A DNA stretch of 64,000 nt from Rhizobium sp. Root1220 (GCF_001426265.1 NZ_LMDG01000034.1:1-64000); one strand, 5' to 3'; numbered from the stretch's first letter, positions 33,621-44,494 are shown. Notes: generated by a model not told the origin, from the sequence alone. Made by a program: numbers and translations.

Positions 33621-34832
33621 TCATCTTTTCTCGCCGAGGAAGCGGAAGAGCGTCTGCTTCCAGTGCAGATCGTGGATGGCTTCGAGGATGGCCACATCAA
33701 TCGCCTTGCGATACGGCCGGCCGAGGGGCATGGCCAGTCCGTAGCTCTGCGGTTCGAAATCGACATCAAGTACCCGGACGGTATTCGGGAACGTCTGCTC
33801 TACCGTCCAGGCGAGCAAAGGCTTGTCATAAACGAAGGCGTCCAGCGATCCCGCTTCCAATGCCTTGAGGCCTTGGGTGACCTGTCCGAAGGTGCGATAC
33901 TTGATGCGCTCCCCGTTCAGAAAGCCTACCGTCGCGGAACCGGCGAGCGTTCCGACGCGCACGGCCGGCAGATCCTCCACACCATTGACGAGCCCGCGCA
34001 TCTGGCGCGTCGTCAGCGCCGAGGTGACGCTCGCGGTAAAAACGGCGATGGTGATGATTGAAACAACCATCCAGATGATGGCAAGGGCTCGACCGGCAAT
34101 CGTTATCGGGCCGCGATGCCCGGTGCTTGCCTGCGTCATCGCCTCGGCTGACCACCAGATACTCGCGCCGAGCCCACGGGTGGCCGGTCCGCCGAAATCA
34201 TCGTTGTGCCGCCGTTCGAACAACCAGATCAGCGCTCCGACCAGAAGCGAAATGCCGATCAGCGCTCCAGCCGCCTGCATGAAACCCGACGAAACCATCG
34301 TGCGGATGATCTCGCGCCAGACAGAGACGCTGTTGATAGGCACGGCTATACCGAGACCCGTATCATAGAAAGGCTGGGAGAAATCGACACTGCGTTCGCG
34401 TTCCGCCGTGATCGTGATTGCCGCGACCGAAATGTCAAACTCGCCACGCGATGTCGCTTCTAGTAAAGTCTGTACGTCCGGTTCTTCGACAAGACGGTAC
34501 TTGAGCCCAAGCCTCTGCGCGATCTCTCGCCAGAGATCGATGGAAATACCGGTCCAGTTGCCGTCGACGTCCTTCATCGCGAAGGGCGGCGCTTGCTTGG
34601 TGCCGATTGCGAGTTCCCGGTCCGGAAACGCTCCTCTCGACGCCTCGTCCGCGATCTGGCCGTGCGCGCCGCCCGCCGTCGCGAGGAACATGGTCAGTAT
34701 CACGACCAGACCCGCACGGTTCAGCGGCTCCAGCAGTCCTGGCCGGCGAGTGCAATTCAAAAGACTTCGTCGGCCCGGCAGCGTTCGAGACTGGTCGGCG
34801 TCGGACAGTGTCGCGGGTGAAGATGTCATCAT
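33621..34832 (-). CDS. Bacterial ionotropic-glutamate-receptor-like protein
   Basis: A 403-residue protein with a hydrophobic signal or anchor at about 38-58, then a periplasmic amino-acid-binding domain split around a membrane core. S1 (about 70-165) contains PFAMKDVDGNWTGISIDLW and GEFDISVAAITITAER. The core has a first membrane helix (LIGISLLVGALIWLFERR), a re-entrant pore region (QASTGHRGPIT) and a second helix ending FTASVTSALTTRQ, the counterpart of SYTANLAAFLT in animal receptors. S2 (about 285-395) follows. This is the GluR0-like plan. The K+ selectivity motif TVGYG of GluR0 is replaced by TGHRGP. No ABC permease or ATPase gene is nearby, so a channel rather than a transporter subunit is favoured. 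Confidence 0.78.
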   Translation of the reverse strand: MMTSSPATLSDADQSRTLPGRRSLLNCTRRPGLLEPLNRAGLVVILTMFLATAGGAHGQIADEASRGAFPDRELAIGTKQAPPFAMKDVDGNWTGISIDLWREIAQRLGLKYRLVEEPDVQTLLEATSRGEFDISVAAITITAERERSVDFSQPFYDTGLGIAVPINSVSVWREIIRTMVSSGFMQAAGALIGISLLVGALIWLFERRHNDDFGGPATRGLGASIWWSAEAMTQASTGHRGPITIAGRALAIIWMVVSIITIAVFTASVTSALTTRQMRGLVNGVEDLPAVRVGTLAGSATVGFLNGERIKYRTFGQVTQGLKALEAGSLDAFVYDKPLLAWTVEQTFPNTVRVLDVDFEPQSYGLAMPLGRPYRKAIDVAILEAIHDLHWKQTLFRFLGEKR

Positions 34833-34919
34833 GCCGATCCGTAGCCTCCTCCCCGAAAACAGCCCCTACGATGATCTCTGCCAAGAACTCGTCCGATCCG
34901 GGCGACGACGACCTGTATC

Positions 34920-35090
34920 TCAGCGTCCGAGCGCCTCCGGCGCATTGTCGACATCATCCGCAACTGCGGCCTTCACCGTCTGCGGTGTTGCTGAGCCATG
35001 AGCGCTATTGGCGGGAGTATCCAGATGGCTGTCACAAGACCCGACCAAAAACGCGACCGTTCGCGCCCGCAGGAAGAATGTCATGCTCAT
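34920..35090 (-). CDS. Small exported peptide or lipoprotein candidate
   Basis: A 56-residue frame with AAGGAG seven bases before the ATG. The N-terminus is basic then hydrophobic (FFLRARTVAFLVGSC), with a lipobox-like VGSC; the rest is polar. It reads in the same direction as the receptor-like gene and ends 87 bases ahead of it. The signal is short, so this is tentative. Nothing else is seen in 34833-34919 or 35091-35313. Confidence 0.4.
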   Translation of the reverse strand: MSMTFFLRARTVAFLVGSCDSHLDTPANSAHGSATPQTVKAAVADDVDNAPEALGR

Positions 35091-35313
35091 ATCTGGTCTC
35101 CTTGAGACCGACATCGTCGCTCTGTCTCGCATTCGCCCTAGCGGCCGAAGGCCAGCGAGCCACGGATGGGTGTAAATTGGAAGTACGTTACAGTAAAATT
35201 GCGACCGTGGATGTCGGCGAGACCGTCAGGTTGCCACCACGTCATCTGGCGCCAAGTCGCGGGCAATGGAACAAATTGCTCGCAAGGGAGTTAGCGTTGA
35301 GAGGAGGAGTAAC

Positions 35314-35652
35314 ATGACAAATGATTTCAACAGACCTAATCCGGTGAACACGTCGACCTCGCGCAGCAGAACCTTGTGGATTGTGCTCGCCGCTCTCGTC
35401 GTCATCGCTGCCCTGGCAGCGACTTACTGGCCAAGATCGCAGGGCACTTCCACGGCGACGGCACCCGCCACACCTGCCCCCACTGCTTCTGAACCCGCGA
35501 GCCCGCCGCCGGCCGCAACGGCCCCCGCGACGACAACGCCGCCAGCCGCAAGCCCACCGGCAGCAACCCCGCCCGCGACTGAACCGACAATGCCTGCAGC
35601 TCCGGCCACGCCTGCAGCTCCAGCTACGCCTGCGCCCGCGACTCCACAATAA
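35314..35652 (+). CDS. Pro/Ala/Thr-rich single-pass membrane protein
   Basis: A 112-residue protein of unknown function. GAGGAGG is seven to eight bases before ATG 35314. The N-terminal 25 residues are polar, followed by one membrane helix (LWIVLAALVVIAALAATYW, about 26-44) and a 65-residue tail made almost wholly of Ala, Pro and Thr. The tail is probably extended in the periplasm, like a linker or wall-spanning rod. No partner is evident nearby. Confidence 0.65.
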   Translation: MTNDFNRPNPVNTSTSRSRTLWIVLAALVVIAALAATYWPRSQGTSTATAPATPAPTASEPASPPPAATAPATTTPPAASPPAATPPATEPTMPAAPATPAAPATPAPATPQ

Positions 35653-35711
35653 GCGGGCACTTCCGCTCTGGCGGGTTTATACAATGCACAAAGGAAGGCC
35701 GGATCAGCGAT

Positions 35712-35864
35712 TTAGTTCGCACCGGCCTTGAGAATGCGGTGCGTGCTTTCATCAAGGGCATTGCTCGCCTGCCTTCCGTCGGCGGCAAGGCCGTTGGCTG
35801 TATTGGCGCATGAGGAAAGGGCAAAAAGCGATACCAGGGCGATAGCAATTGCGGCTCTTGTCAT
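35712..35864 (-). CDS. Entericidin-like small lipoprotein
   Basis: A 50-residue lipoprotein. Signal peptide with lipobox LSSC at about residue 19, followed by ANTANGLAADGRQASNALDEST, the pattern of entericidin A/B (C-N-T-x-x-G-x-x-x-D-x-x). These tiny outer-membrane or periplasmic lipoproteins are widespread in alphaproteobacteria; entericidins of E. coli are linked to stationary-phase lysis, but the role here is unknown. Confidence 0.75.
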   Translation of the reverse strand: MTRAAIAIALVSLFALSSCANTANGLAADGRQASNALDESTHRILKAGAN

Positions 35865-35961
35865 GAATGTCCCCGAAGTGAGTGTCCGATGAATCAATCG
35901 TGGATGCGCAACGACGATAACCTTCCTCGGCGCAGCGATCAACGTACACCCGAACAGCAAG

Positions 35962-35989
35962 AACCCGGCGCAGTCCGCCGCGCCGGGTT
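35962..35989 (-). terminator. Probable terminator of serC-serA
   Basis: AACCCGGCGC pairs with GCGCCGGGTT around an eight-base loop. On the minus strand it lies 27 bases after the serA stop and is followed by TTCTT, a weak T tract. Confidence 0.65.
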
Positions 35990-36016
35990 CCCTGGATCTT
36001 CCTTGGGAGGAAAATA

Positions 36017-37612
36017 TCAGTCCACCGAAAAGACGAGCGGCTTTGCCTGGCGGATCGCCGGGTTCGCCGTCAACTTGCCGAGAACGGCGTCGCTGAGCGG
36101 ACCATCGACATAAAGCAGCGCAATCGCATCGCCGCCCTGCTTGTCGCGGCCGAGCTGGAAGTTGGCGATGTTGACGCCCGCCGAACCCAGCGTGGTGCCG
36201 ATGAAGCCGATCATGCCGGGGACGTCGGTGTTGGTGATGTAGACCATGTGGCTGCCGACGTCTGCGTCGAGGTTGATTCCCTTTATCTGGATGAAGCGCG
36301 GCTTTCCATCCGAGAACACGGTACCGGCGATCGAGCGGGTCATCGCTTCGGTCTTCACCGTCAGCTTGATGTAACCATCATAGACGCCGGTCTTGTCGCG
36401 CTTGACTTCCGAAAGGACGATGCCCTTTTCCTTGATCATCACAGGGGCCGAAACCATGTTGACATCGGACACCTGCGTGCGGATCAGGCCGGCGAGCAAC
36501 GCACTCGTCAGCGCCTTGGTATTCATCCCGGCGGTGATACCGTCGTAGAGAATCTCGATTTCCTTGATCGGCTCTTCGGTGACCTGACCGACAAAGGCGC
36601 CGAGAACGTCGGCGAGCCGGATGAACGGCTTCAGGATCGGCGCTTCCTCCGCAGTAATCGACGGCATGTTGATGGCGTTGGAAACGGCACCCTTGACGAG
36701 GTAGTCCGACATCTGTTCGGCGACCTGGAGAGCAACATTCTCCTGCGCTTCTGAGGTCGACGCACCGAGATGCGGCGTGCAGACGACGTTCGGAAGGCCG
36801 AACAGCGGGCTTTCCTTGGCAGGCTCGACCTCGAATACGTCGAAGCCGGCTCCAGCAACGTGGCCGGACTTGATGGCATCGGCAAGCGCTGCCTCATCGA
36901 CGAGGCCGCCGCGGGCGCAGTTGATGATGCGCACGCCGGGCTTGGTCTTGGCGAGGTTTTCCTTGCCGAGGATGCCGCGGGTCTTGTCGGTCATCGGCAC
37001 GTGCAGGGTGATGAAGTCAGCCTTGGCCAAAAGCTCGTCGAGCTCGACCTTGGTGACGCCCATCTCTTCGGCGCGTTCCTTGGACAGGAAGGGATCGTAG
37101 GCCAGAACATGCATGCCGAGGCCAATGGCCTTCTTGCAGACGATGCCGCCGATATTGCCGGCCCCGATGACGCCGAGCGTCTTGCCGGTGATTTCAACAC
37201 CCATGAACTTCGATTTTTCCCACTTCCCGGCCTGCGTCGAGGCATCGGCCTGCGGCAGCTGGCGGGCAACGGCGAACATCAGCGCGATGGCGTGTTCGGC
37301 AGTGGTGATCGAGTTGCCGAACGGCGTGTTCATGACGATGATACCGCGGCGCGAAGCGGCCGGGATATCGACATTGTCGACGCCGATGCCGGCGCGACCG
37401 ATGACCTTGAGGTTGGTCGCAGCAGCAATCAGCTTTTCCGTTGCCTTGGTTGCCGAACGGATGGCGAGACCGTCATAATTGCCGATGATTTCGGCAAGCT
37501 TGTCCTTGTCCTTGCCGAGCTGCGGCTGGAAATCGACTTCGACGCCACGATCACGGAAAATCTGGACGGCAGTTTCCGACAATTCGTCGGATACGAGAAC
37601 GCGAGGTGCCAT
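36017..37612 (-). CDS. serA: D-3-phosphoglycerate dehydrogenase
   Basis: A 531-residue long-form SerA that oxidises 3-phosphoglycerate in the first step of serine synthesis. NAD-binding VIGAGNIGGIVCKKAIGLGM is near residue 145, and the catalytic block TPHLGASTSEAQENVA is near 280. An allosteric-substrate-binding domain follows, and the C-terminus is an ACT domain (HMVYITNTDVPGMIGFIGTTLG), so serine feedback is expected. It is 85 bases downstream of serC on the same strand, and probably shares its leader-controlled transcript. Confidence 0.96.
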   Translation of the reverse strand: MAPRVLVSDELSETAVQIFRDRGVEVDFQPQLGKDKDKLAEIIGNYDGLAIRSATKATEKLIAAATNLKVIGRAGIGVDNVDIPAASRRGIIVMNTPFGNSITTAEHAIALMFAVARQLPQADASTQAGKWEKSKFMGVEITGKTLGVIGAGNIGGIVCKKAIGLGMHVLAYDPFLSKERAEEMGVTKVELDELLAKADFITLHVPMTDKTRGILGKENLAKTKPGVRIINCARGGLVDEAALADAIKSGHVAGAGFDVFEVEPAKESPLFGLPNVVCTPHLGASTSEAQENVALQVAEQMSDYLVKGAVSNAINMPSITAEEAPILKPFIRLADVLGAFVGQVTEEPIKEIEILYDGITAGMNTKALTSALLAGLIRTQVSDVNMVSAPVMIKEKGIVLSEVKRDKTGVYDGYIKLTVKTEAMTRSIAGTVFSDGKPRFIQIKGINLDADVGSHMVYITNTDVPGMIGFIGTTLGSAGVNIANFQLGRDKQGGDAIALLYVDGPLSDAVLGKLTANPAIRQAKPLVFSVD

Positions 37613-37697
37613 TGGGGGCTTCCTTCAAAAAAGTTCAGCGATGGATGAAATCAGGATGCGTGGCTCCGCCCGTTCGGCGGAGCCGGATGCGATCAAC

Positions 37698-38876
37698 TCA
37701 GGCAGCAGCCTGGGACAGCGTTGCCTTCTGGGTCTCGAAAGCCCAGGTCAGCCACGGCATCAGCTTCTGCATGTCAGCAGTCTCGATGGTGGCACCCGCC
37801 CAGATACGAAGGCCGGATGGCGCGTCGCGGTAGTGGCCGATGTCGTAGGCGACACCTTCCTTGTCCAGCAAGGAGACGAGACCCTTGGCGAAGTTCGCCT
37901 GGCCGTCGGCGTCGAGCGCTGCAACGCCCTTGTCCGTGATCTTCAGGCAGACCGAGGTGTTCGAAGCCGTCTCGGCCTTCACCGCCAGGTTGGCGATCCA
38001 GTCGTTGGCAGCGACGAAGTCGGCGATGACCTTGGCATTGGCGTCGGCGCGAGCCATCAGGCCCTTCAGGCCGCCGACCTGCTTCGACCAAAGCAGCGCA
38101 TCGATATAGTCCTCGACGCAAAGCATCGACGGCGTGTTGATGGTTTCGCCGGTGAAGATGCCCTCGATCAGCTTGCCGCCCGAGGTCATGCGGAAGATCT
38201 TCGGCAGCGGCCAGGCCGGTGCGTAGGTGGTGAGACGCTCGACGGCACGAGGCGACAGGATGATGACGCCATGAGCGCCCTCGCCGCCGAGAACCTTCTG
38301 CCAGGAGAAGGTGACGACATCGAGTTTGGCGAAATCGAGGTTCTGCGCGAAAGCGGCAGACGTCGCATCGCAGATCGTCAGGCCCTTGCGGTCGGCAGGG
38401 ATGAAATCGCCGTTCGGTACGCGGACGCCGGAGGTGGTGCCATTCCAGGTGAAGACGACGTCGCGGTCGAAGTCGATGGTCGAAAGGTCCGGCAGCTCGC
38501 CGTAACCGGCTTCGATCTTGCGGACGTCCTTGAGCTTCAGCTGCTTGACGACGTCGGTGACCCAGCCGGCACCGAAGCTTTCCCAGGCGACCATGTCGAC
38601 GCCACGCTCGCCGAGCAGCGACCAGAGCGCCATTTCGACGGCGCCGGTATCGGAGGCAGGAACGATGCCGATGCGGTAATCCGCAGGCACTTCCAGAATT
38701 TCACGGGTAAGATCGATGGCCTGCTTCAGCTTCGTCTTTCCGACTTTCGCGCGGTGCGAACGGCCAAGCGGCGCGTCGGAAAGGGCTTCAAGCGACCAAC
38801 CGGGGCGCTTCGAGCAAGGGCCAGAAGAAAAATGGGTGTTTTGCGGACGCACGTCCGGCTTTGCGGTCTTCGTCAT
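37698..38876 (-). CDS. serC: Phosphoserine aminotransferase
   Basis: A 392-residue PLP enzyme of the alphaproteobacterial phosphoserine-transaminase branch (MTKTAKPDVRPQNTHFSSGPCSKRPGW start). The PLP lysine is in VTFSWQKVLGGEGAHGVI. It converts phosphohydroxypyruvate to phosphoserine with glutamate. First gene of the serC-serA pair, directly preceded by a two-hairpin leader. Confidence 0.95.
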   Translation of the reverse strand: MTKTAKPDVRPQNTHFSSGPCSKRPGWSLEALSDAPLGRSHRAKVGKTKLKQAIDLTREILEVPADYRIGIVPASDTGAVEMALWSLLGERGVDMVAWESFGAGWVTDVVKQLKLKDVRKIEAGYGELPDLSTIDFDRDVVFTWNGTTSGVRVPNGDFIPADRKGLTICDATSAAFAQNLDFAKLDVVTFSWQKVLGGEGAHGVIILSPRAVERLTTYAPAWPLPKIFRMTSGGKLIEGIFTGETINTPSMLCVEDYIDALLWSKQVGGLKGLMARADANAKVIADFVAANDWIANLAVKAETASNTSVCLKITDKGVAALDADGQANFAKGLVSLLDKEGVAYDIGHYRDAPSGLRIWAGATIETADMQKLMPWLTWAFETQKATLSQAAA

Positions 38877-38920
38877 CTGCTATCCTTCCAGATAGATAGC
38901 CCTTCGTTGGGGAAGGGTGT
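38877..38920 (-). promoter_or_regulatory. serC: serC leader RNA (two adjacent hairpins)
   Basis: On the minus strand CCCTTC pairs with GAAGGG (38900-38917) and immediately after it GCTATC pairs with GATAGC (38879-38900), ending three bases before the serC ATG. Alphaproteobacterial serC genes are known to carry a conserved two-stem leader at exactly this place. The stems could control translation start; the ligand or mechanism is not known to me. Confidence 0.65.
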
Positions 38921-39025
38921 CCCGCCGCCGTGGATACAGAGGACGCCCGATATAGTCAACGAAGAAGTGTCGCACGTGGAGGTATTTTTGCCGCAGGCGC
39001 ACCATTGCGTCGCCGACCAACCACC

Positions 39026-39838
39026 CTACCAGCCACCGATACGCAAGCCGATGCGGATTTCGTGACGGGTCAATCCGTCGTCGCGACCGCTTGTCCCGGG
39101 AGAGCCTGAAAACATCCTGCCGCCGGCAATATCGGAAAAGCGATAGCCGAAATCGATCTTGAGATTGTCCGTGACTTCATAGCTGAGGCCCGCCATCAGC
39201 GCGTAAGTGAAGCGCCAGCTACTCTCGCCGTTGAAGTTCTGCTGTGAGAATGTGGCGCCAGAGCAGGTCGAAGCGCCGTCAACACACTCGGGTTGCGAAC
39301 GCACGTTCCCCCATCTGACGTTGGATACCCCAATGCCAGCGCCGACATACGGGGTCAAACCGGCAATCGTCGCGAGGTCGGCATAGCCGTTCGCCATGAT
39401 GCCATAGGCACGAAGATCGGCGCGCGCACCCGAGGTGCAGCCGGTCCCGGCAGCAGCGGATGCGGCACAAGGCAAATCGGTGCGAGCTGTGCCAGTGAAA
39501 TCACTTTTGAAAAAATCCGCCGTAAGATCGGCGCGCCAGATGTCCGTGAATTGATAGCCGACGCCAGCCCCGCCGGAAAACGGTTTGGAGAAGCGCGCCG
39601 GGTCAAATTCGCCACCGCTTGCGGCGCCGCCCGCCTCATTGAAGAGGTATGTCGGCGTTTCGTTGCCCGTCCCCGGCGCGTAGCCAAGATCACCGCGAAG
39701 GTACCAACCCGTCGCTGATGAGTCGCCTGAAATGGTAACCTCGGGTGCCTCGGTAATCGGTCGCTCCTCCGCCATCGCCGCACCGCCAAACAAGGCAAGG
39801 CTCGTCGCAGCGGCGAGAATTACGGTGGACGATTTCAT
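39026..39838 (-). CDS. Outer membrane beta-barrel protein
   Basis: A 270-residue protein with a signal peptide (cleavage after AMA, about residue 23). The mature chain has GWYLRGDLGYAPG, GAGVGYQFTDIWRADLTADFF, GLTPYVGAGIGVSNV and GLSYEVTDNLKIDFGYRF, the repeated strand pattern of Omp25/OmpW-like rhizobial porin-family barrels, and ends in an aromatic (RIGGW). Two cysteine pairs sit in predicted loops. Its promoter region has TTAACC half-sites nine bases apart. Confidence 0.85.
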   Translation of the reverse strand: MKSSTVILAAATSLALFGGAAMAEERPITEAPEVTISGDSSATGWYLRGDLGYAPGTGNETPTYLFNEAGGAASGGEFDPARFSKPFSGGAGVGYQFTDIWRADLTADFFKSDFTGTARTDLPCAASAAAGTGCTSGARADLRAYGIMANGYADLATIAGLTPYVGAGIGVSNVRWGNVRSQPECVDGASTCSGATFSQQNFNGESSWRFTYALMAGLSYEVTDNLKIDFGYRFSDIAGGRMFSGSPGTSGRDDGLTRHEIRIGLRIGGW

Positions 39839-39956
39839 GGCAATTCCCGACCGGGCGACGCGGTGCCCGCATGGCTGACTTTACGGGTATTATTCCAGCG
39901 AGATGCTAACGCATGGTTAACCATGCTCGTTAACCTCGATCACGCTCAACCAAATG

Positions 39957-39982
39957 AAAAAGGCTGCCGAAACGGCAGCCTT
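39957..39982 (-). terminator. Rho-independent terminator of the downstream barrel gene
   Basis: AAGGCTGCCG pairs with CGGCAGCCTT around three bases, followed on the minus strand by a T run. It is 36 bases after the stop at 40019. Confidence 0.88.
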
Positions 39983-40018
39983 GAACTTGGAAGCTCATGC
40001 AACGATGAACGTATTTGG

Positions 40019-40789
40019 CTATTGCAGCGAGTAGCGCAGGCCAAGTTTGAAATCGTGCGATGTAATATTGTTGAAGTGCATAGGGCCGGTATCCACCGTG
40101 TTGTCATAGGAGTTCAGCCGGCCGGTTTTCGCGTCACCAAGATCAACGTAGCTGTAACCAAAGTCGACGGCGAGACGATCTGTCACTTGGTAGCCCAAGC
40201 CGGCATGCAACGCCCAGGCGAAGTTCCAAGTGGAGTCGCTGTCACCGTATGCGACACCCAGGGTCGGGACGTTGACGTCCCTGAAACGGGAGATCGTGTT
40301 GCGCGAGGCACCGACACCGGCACCAACGTAGGGGGTAATGCCAGCCCAAGTACCAAGATCGACATAGGCGTTGGCCATCAGCAGCCATTCCGATTTGGCA
40401 GCGTCATAGTCGTTGGTTGCATCCCAGACAGCCGTGCCCGTTGCATCGGTGTGTCCGTAGCGATCAAGCGCGGAGAAATCCGTCTTGCCGCGATACTGGA
40501 CGATCGCATCGGCACGCAGCCATTGGTTGAATTGGTAGCCGACACCCACCGAGCCGAGCGGACCGCTGTCAAAACTGCCGTCATCGACAAACTCGCGAAA
40601 CTCCACGTCGTCAAACAATTCATGCTGCATCCCGCCAAGACGCTGGTTGGTCATGCCGATGTCGCCGCGTAAGTACCATCCGCCGAACGCTGGAGTTGGC
40701 ATAGGCGCTGGATCGACATAGAGATCCGCCGCGAAAGCCGGGGCACCACCTATCAGCGCCGCCGCCGCGGCAATCAAAAATCTCTTCAT
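40019..40789 (-). CDS. Outer membrane beta-barrel protein
   Basis: A 256-residue barrel protein related in plan to the neighbour at 39026. Signal peptide MKRFLIAAAAALIGGAPAFA fixes the ATG at 40789. GGWYLRGDIGMTNQRLGG, VGVGYQFNQWLRADAIVQY, GITPYVGAGVGASRN and GLGYQVTDRLAVDFGYSY match the same strand repeat, ending in LRYSLQ. The shared pattern suggests tandem duplication of an ancestral gene, though each has its own promoter and terminator. A CtrA-type site lies 84 bases upstream. Confidence 0.86.
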   Translation of the reverse strand: MKRFLIAAAAALIGGAPAFAADLYVDPAPMPTPAFGGWYLRGDIGMTNQRLGGMQHELFDDVEFREFVDDGSFDSGPLGSVGVGYQFNQWLRADAIVQYRGKTDFSALDRYGHTDATGTAVWDATNDYDAAKSEWLLMANAYVDLGTWAGITPYVGAGVGASRNTISRFRDVNVPTLGVAYGDSDSTWNFAWALHAGLGYQVTDRLAVDFGYSYVDLGDAKTGRLNSYDNTVDTGPMHFNNITSHDFKLGLRYSLQ

Positions 40790-40872
40790 TATACTCTCCA
40801 AGAACAACCAAAACCGGAACGCGCCATTCAATCGCGTCCGGCCTATTCATCTTGGAGTCTTACAAACTAGGG

Positions 40873-40887
40873 TTAATGTCCGATTAA
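40873..40887. promoter_or_regulatory. CtrA-type site, exact TTAA-N7-TTAA
   Basis: TTAATGTCCGATTAA is an exact full CtrA pattern, placed 84 bases upstream of the outer membrane barrel gene start and 84 bases beyond the end of glmM. Binding is inferred. Confidence 0.5.
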
Positions 40888-40970
40888 ATTTACAGGATAT
40901 TTATCATGAACTTACGAGGACGGACGCCCGCAATCCGAGACGCGGGCGTCGAAAAAAGCATGAGGTGACT

Positions 40971-42323
40971 TCAGGCCGCGTCTCGCGCTCCACCGATTAT
41001 CCCGACCAGATCATTGACGATCCGTTCGATCTGGGCCCGATCGTCGCCCTCAGCCATGACGCGGATCAGAGGTTCCGTGCCAGACGGACGGATGACGAGG
41101 CGGCCGTTCTTGGCAAGCTCGGCTTCGGCATCGGCGATCGCATTTCGCACCCGGATATCCTCAAGCGGCTTGCCGCTGGAGATGCGCACGTTGCGCAGCA
41201 GCTGCGGTACGGGCTCGAACCGTCGGCAGATCTCGCTGACGGTCTTGCCGTTACGCTTGACGGCAGCAAGGATTTGCAGAGCCGCCACAAGCCCGTCACC
41301 GGTCGTGCCGTAGTCGGAGAGTACGATATGGCCGGATTGCTCGCCGCCGACGTTGTAGTTGTTCTGGCGCATGTGCTCGACCACGTAGCGGTCCCCCACC
41401 ATCGTGCGCACGAGACCGAGACCCTTGTCTTCCAGGAAACGTTCGAGGCCGAGGTTTGACATCACGGTCGCGACGATGCCTCCGCCGCGCAGCTGCTGGC
41501 TGTCGGCATAGCTCTCGGCGATGACAGCCATCAACTGGTCGCCATCGACGACCGCCCCGTTCTCGTCGACGATGATGACGCGATCCGCGTCACCATCGAG
41601 CGCGATACCGATGTCGGCGCGCACTTCGTCGACTTTCTTCTGAAGCGCAACCGGGCTGGTGGAGCCGCAGTTGAGATTGATATTGGTGCCGTTCGGCTCG
41701 TTGCCGATGGTGACGACATCGGCGCCCAGCTCCCAGAGCACCGCAGGCGCAACCTTGTAAGCAGCACCATTGGCGCAGTCGATCGCGATCCGCAGGCCCT
41801 GCAACGTGACGTCGCGCGGAAGCGTACGCTTGGCGTGCTCGATATAACGGTCATGGACACCATCGACACGCTTTGCCCTGCCGATATCGTCGGACCGCGC
41901 GAGTTGCGTCGACAGGTCCCTTTCCAAGAGGTCTTCGATCTGCCCCTCGAGATCGTCGGAAAGCTTGTAGCCATCAGGGCCGAAAAGCTTGATGCCATTG
42001 TCCTCATAGGGATTGTGCGATGCCGAGATCATCACGCCGATATCGGCTCGGAGCGAGCGCGTCAGCATTGCGACGGCAGGCGTCGGGATAGGACCGAGAA
42101 CGAACGCATCGATGCCGGCGGCGGTAAAACCCGCCACCATTGCATTTTCCAGCATATATCCCGAAAGGCGGGTATCTTTGCCTATGACGACCCGGTGACG
42201 GTGACTGCCTCGGCGGAAAATAGTTCCGACTGCGATGCCCACTCTCATCGCGAGATCTGGTGTCATCGGGAATACGTTTGACTGACCGCGAATACCGTCC
42301 GTCCCGAAATAGCGTCTTTTCAT
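40971..42323 (-). CDS. glmM: Phosphoglucosamine mutase
   Basis: A 450-residue enzyme converting glucosamine-6-P to glucosamine-1-P for peptidoglycan and lipopolysaccharide. N-terminal RRYFGTDGIRG, the phosphoserine loop ISASHNPYEDNGIKLFG (about residue 100), metal loop DGDADR and the phosphate-binding RPSGTEPLIRVMAEG are intact. ATG 42323 gives the standard N-terminus MKRRYFGTDG. Downstream of ftsH by 240 bases with a terminator between, so it has its own promoter. Confidence 0.96.
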   Translation of the reverse strand: MKRRYFGTDGIRGQSNVFPMTPDLAMRVGIAVGTIFRRGSHRHRVVIGKDTRLSGYMLENAMVAGFTAAGIDAFVLGPIPTPAVAMLTRSLRADIGVMISASHNPYEDNGIKLFGPDGYKLSDDLEGQIEDLLERDLSTQLARSDDIGRAKRVDGVHDRYIEHAKRTLPRDVTLQGLRIAIDCANGAAYKVAPAVLWELGADVVTIGNEPNGTNINLNCGSTSPVALQKKVDEVRADIGIALDGDADRVIIVDENGAVVDGDQLMAVIAESYADSQQLRGGGIVATVMSNLGLERFLEDKGLGLVRTMVGDRYVVEHMRQNNYNVGGEQSGHIVLSDYGTTGDGLVAALQILAAVKRNGKTVSEICRRFEPVPQLLRNVRISSGKPLEDIRVRNAIADAEAELAKNGRLVIRPSGTEPLIRVMAEGDDRAQIERIVNDLVGIIGGARDAA

Positions 42324-42509
42324 ATGCACCCCTGTGCTTTCGGCGCACCCGACCCGGCTGCAGCCCTCTATCGGCGGATTAACGCGCCCTATGCATGATA
42401 TCGCTACAAAACGCGTTATCGAGGCCTGATCATGTCACCGGAATGGCATAAATCGCCGAAATCATCACGTAAATTAGCAAGAAGACCGATTATATCGCGT
42501 TACCGACGC

Positions 42510-42542
42510 AAAAGGCCGGATCCTGAACGGGATCCGGCCTCT
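42510..42542 (-). terminator. Rho-independent terminator of ftsH
   Basis: GGCCGGATCC pairs with GGATCCGGCC around six bases, then TTTTG on the minus strand. It is 21 bases after the ftsH stop. Confidence 0.88.
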
Positions 42543-42562
42543 CTGTCATTTTCAAAGTAAAA

Positions 42563-44494
<1,932 letters not shown>

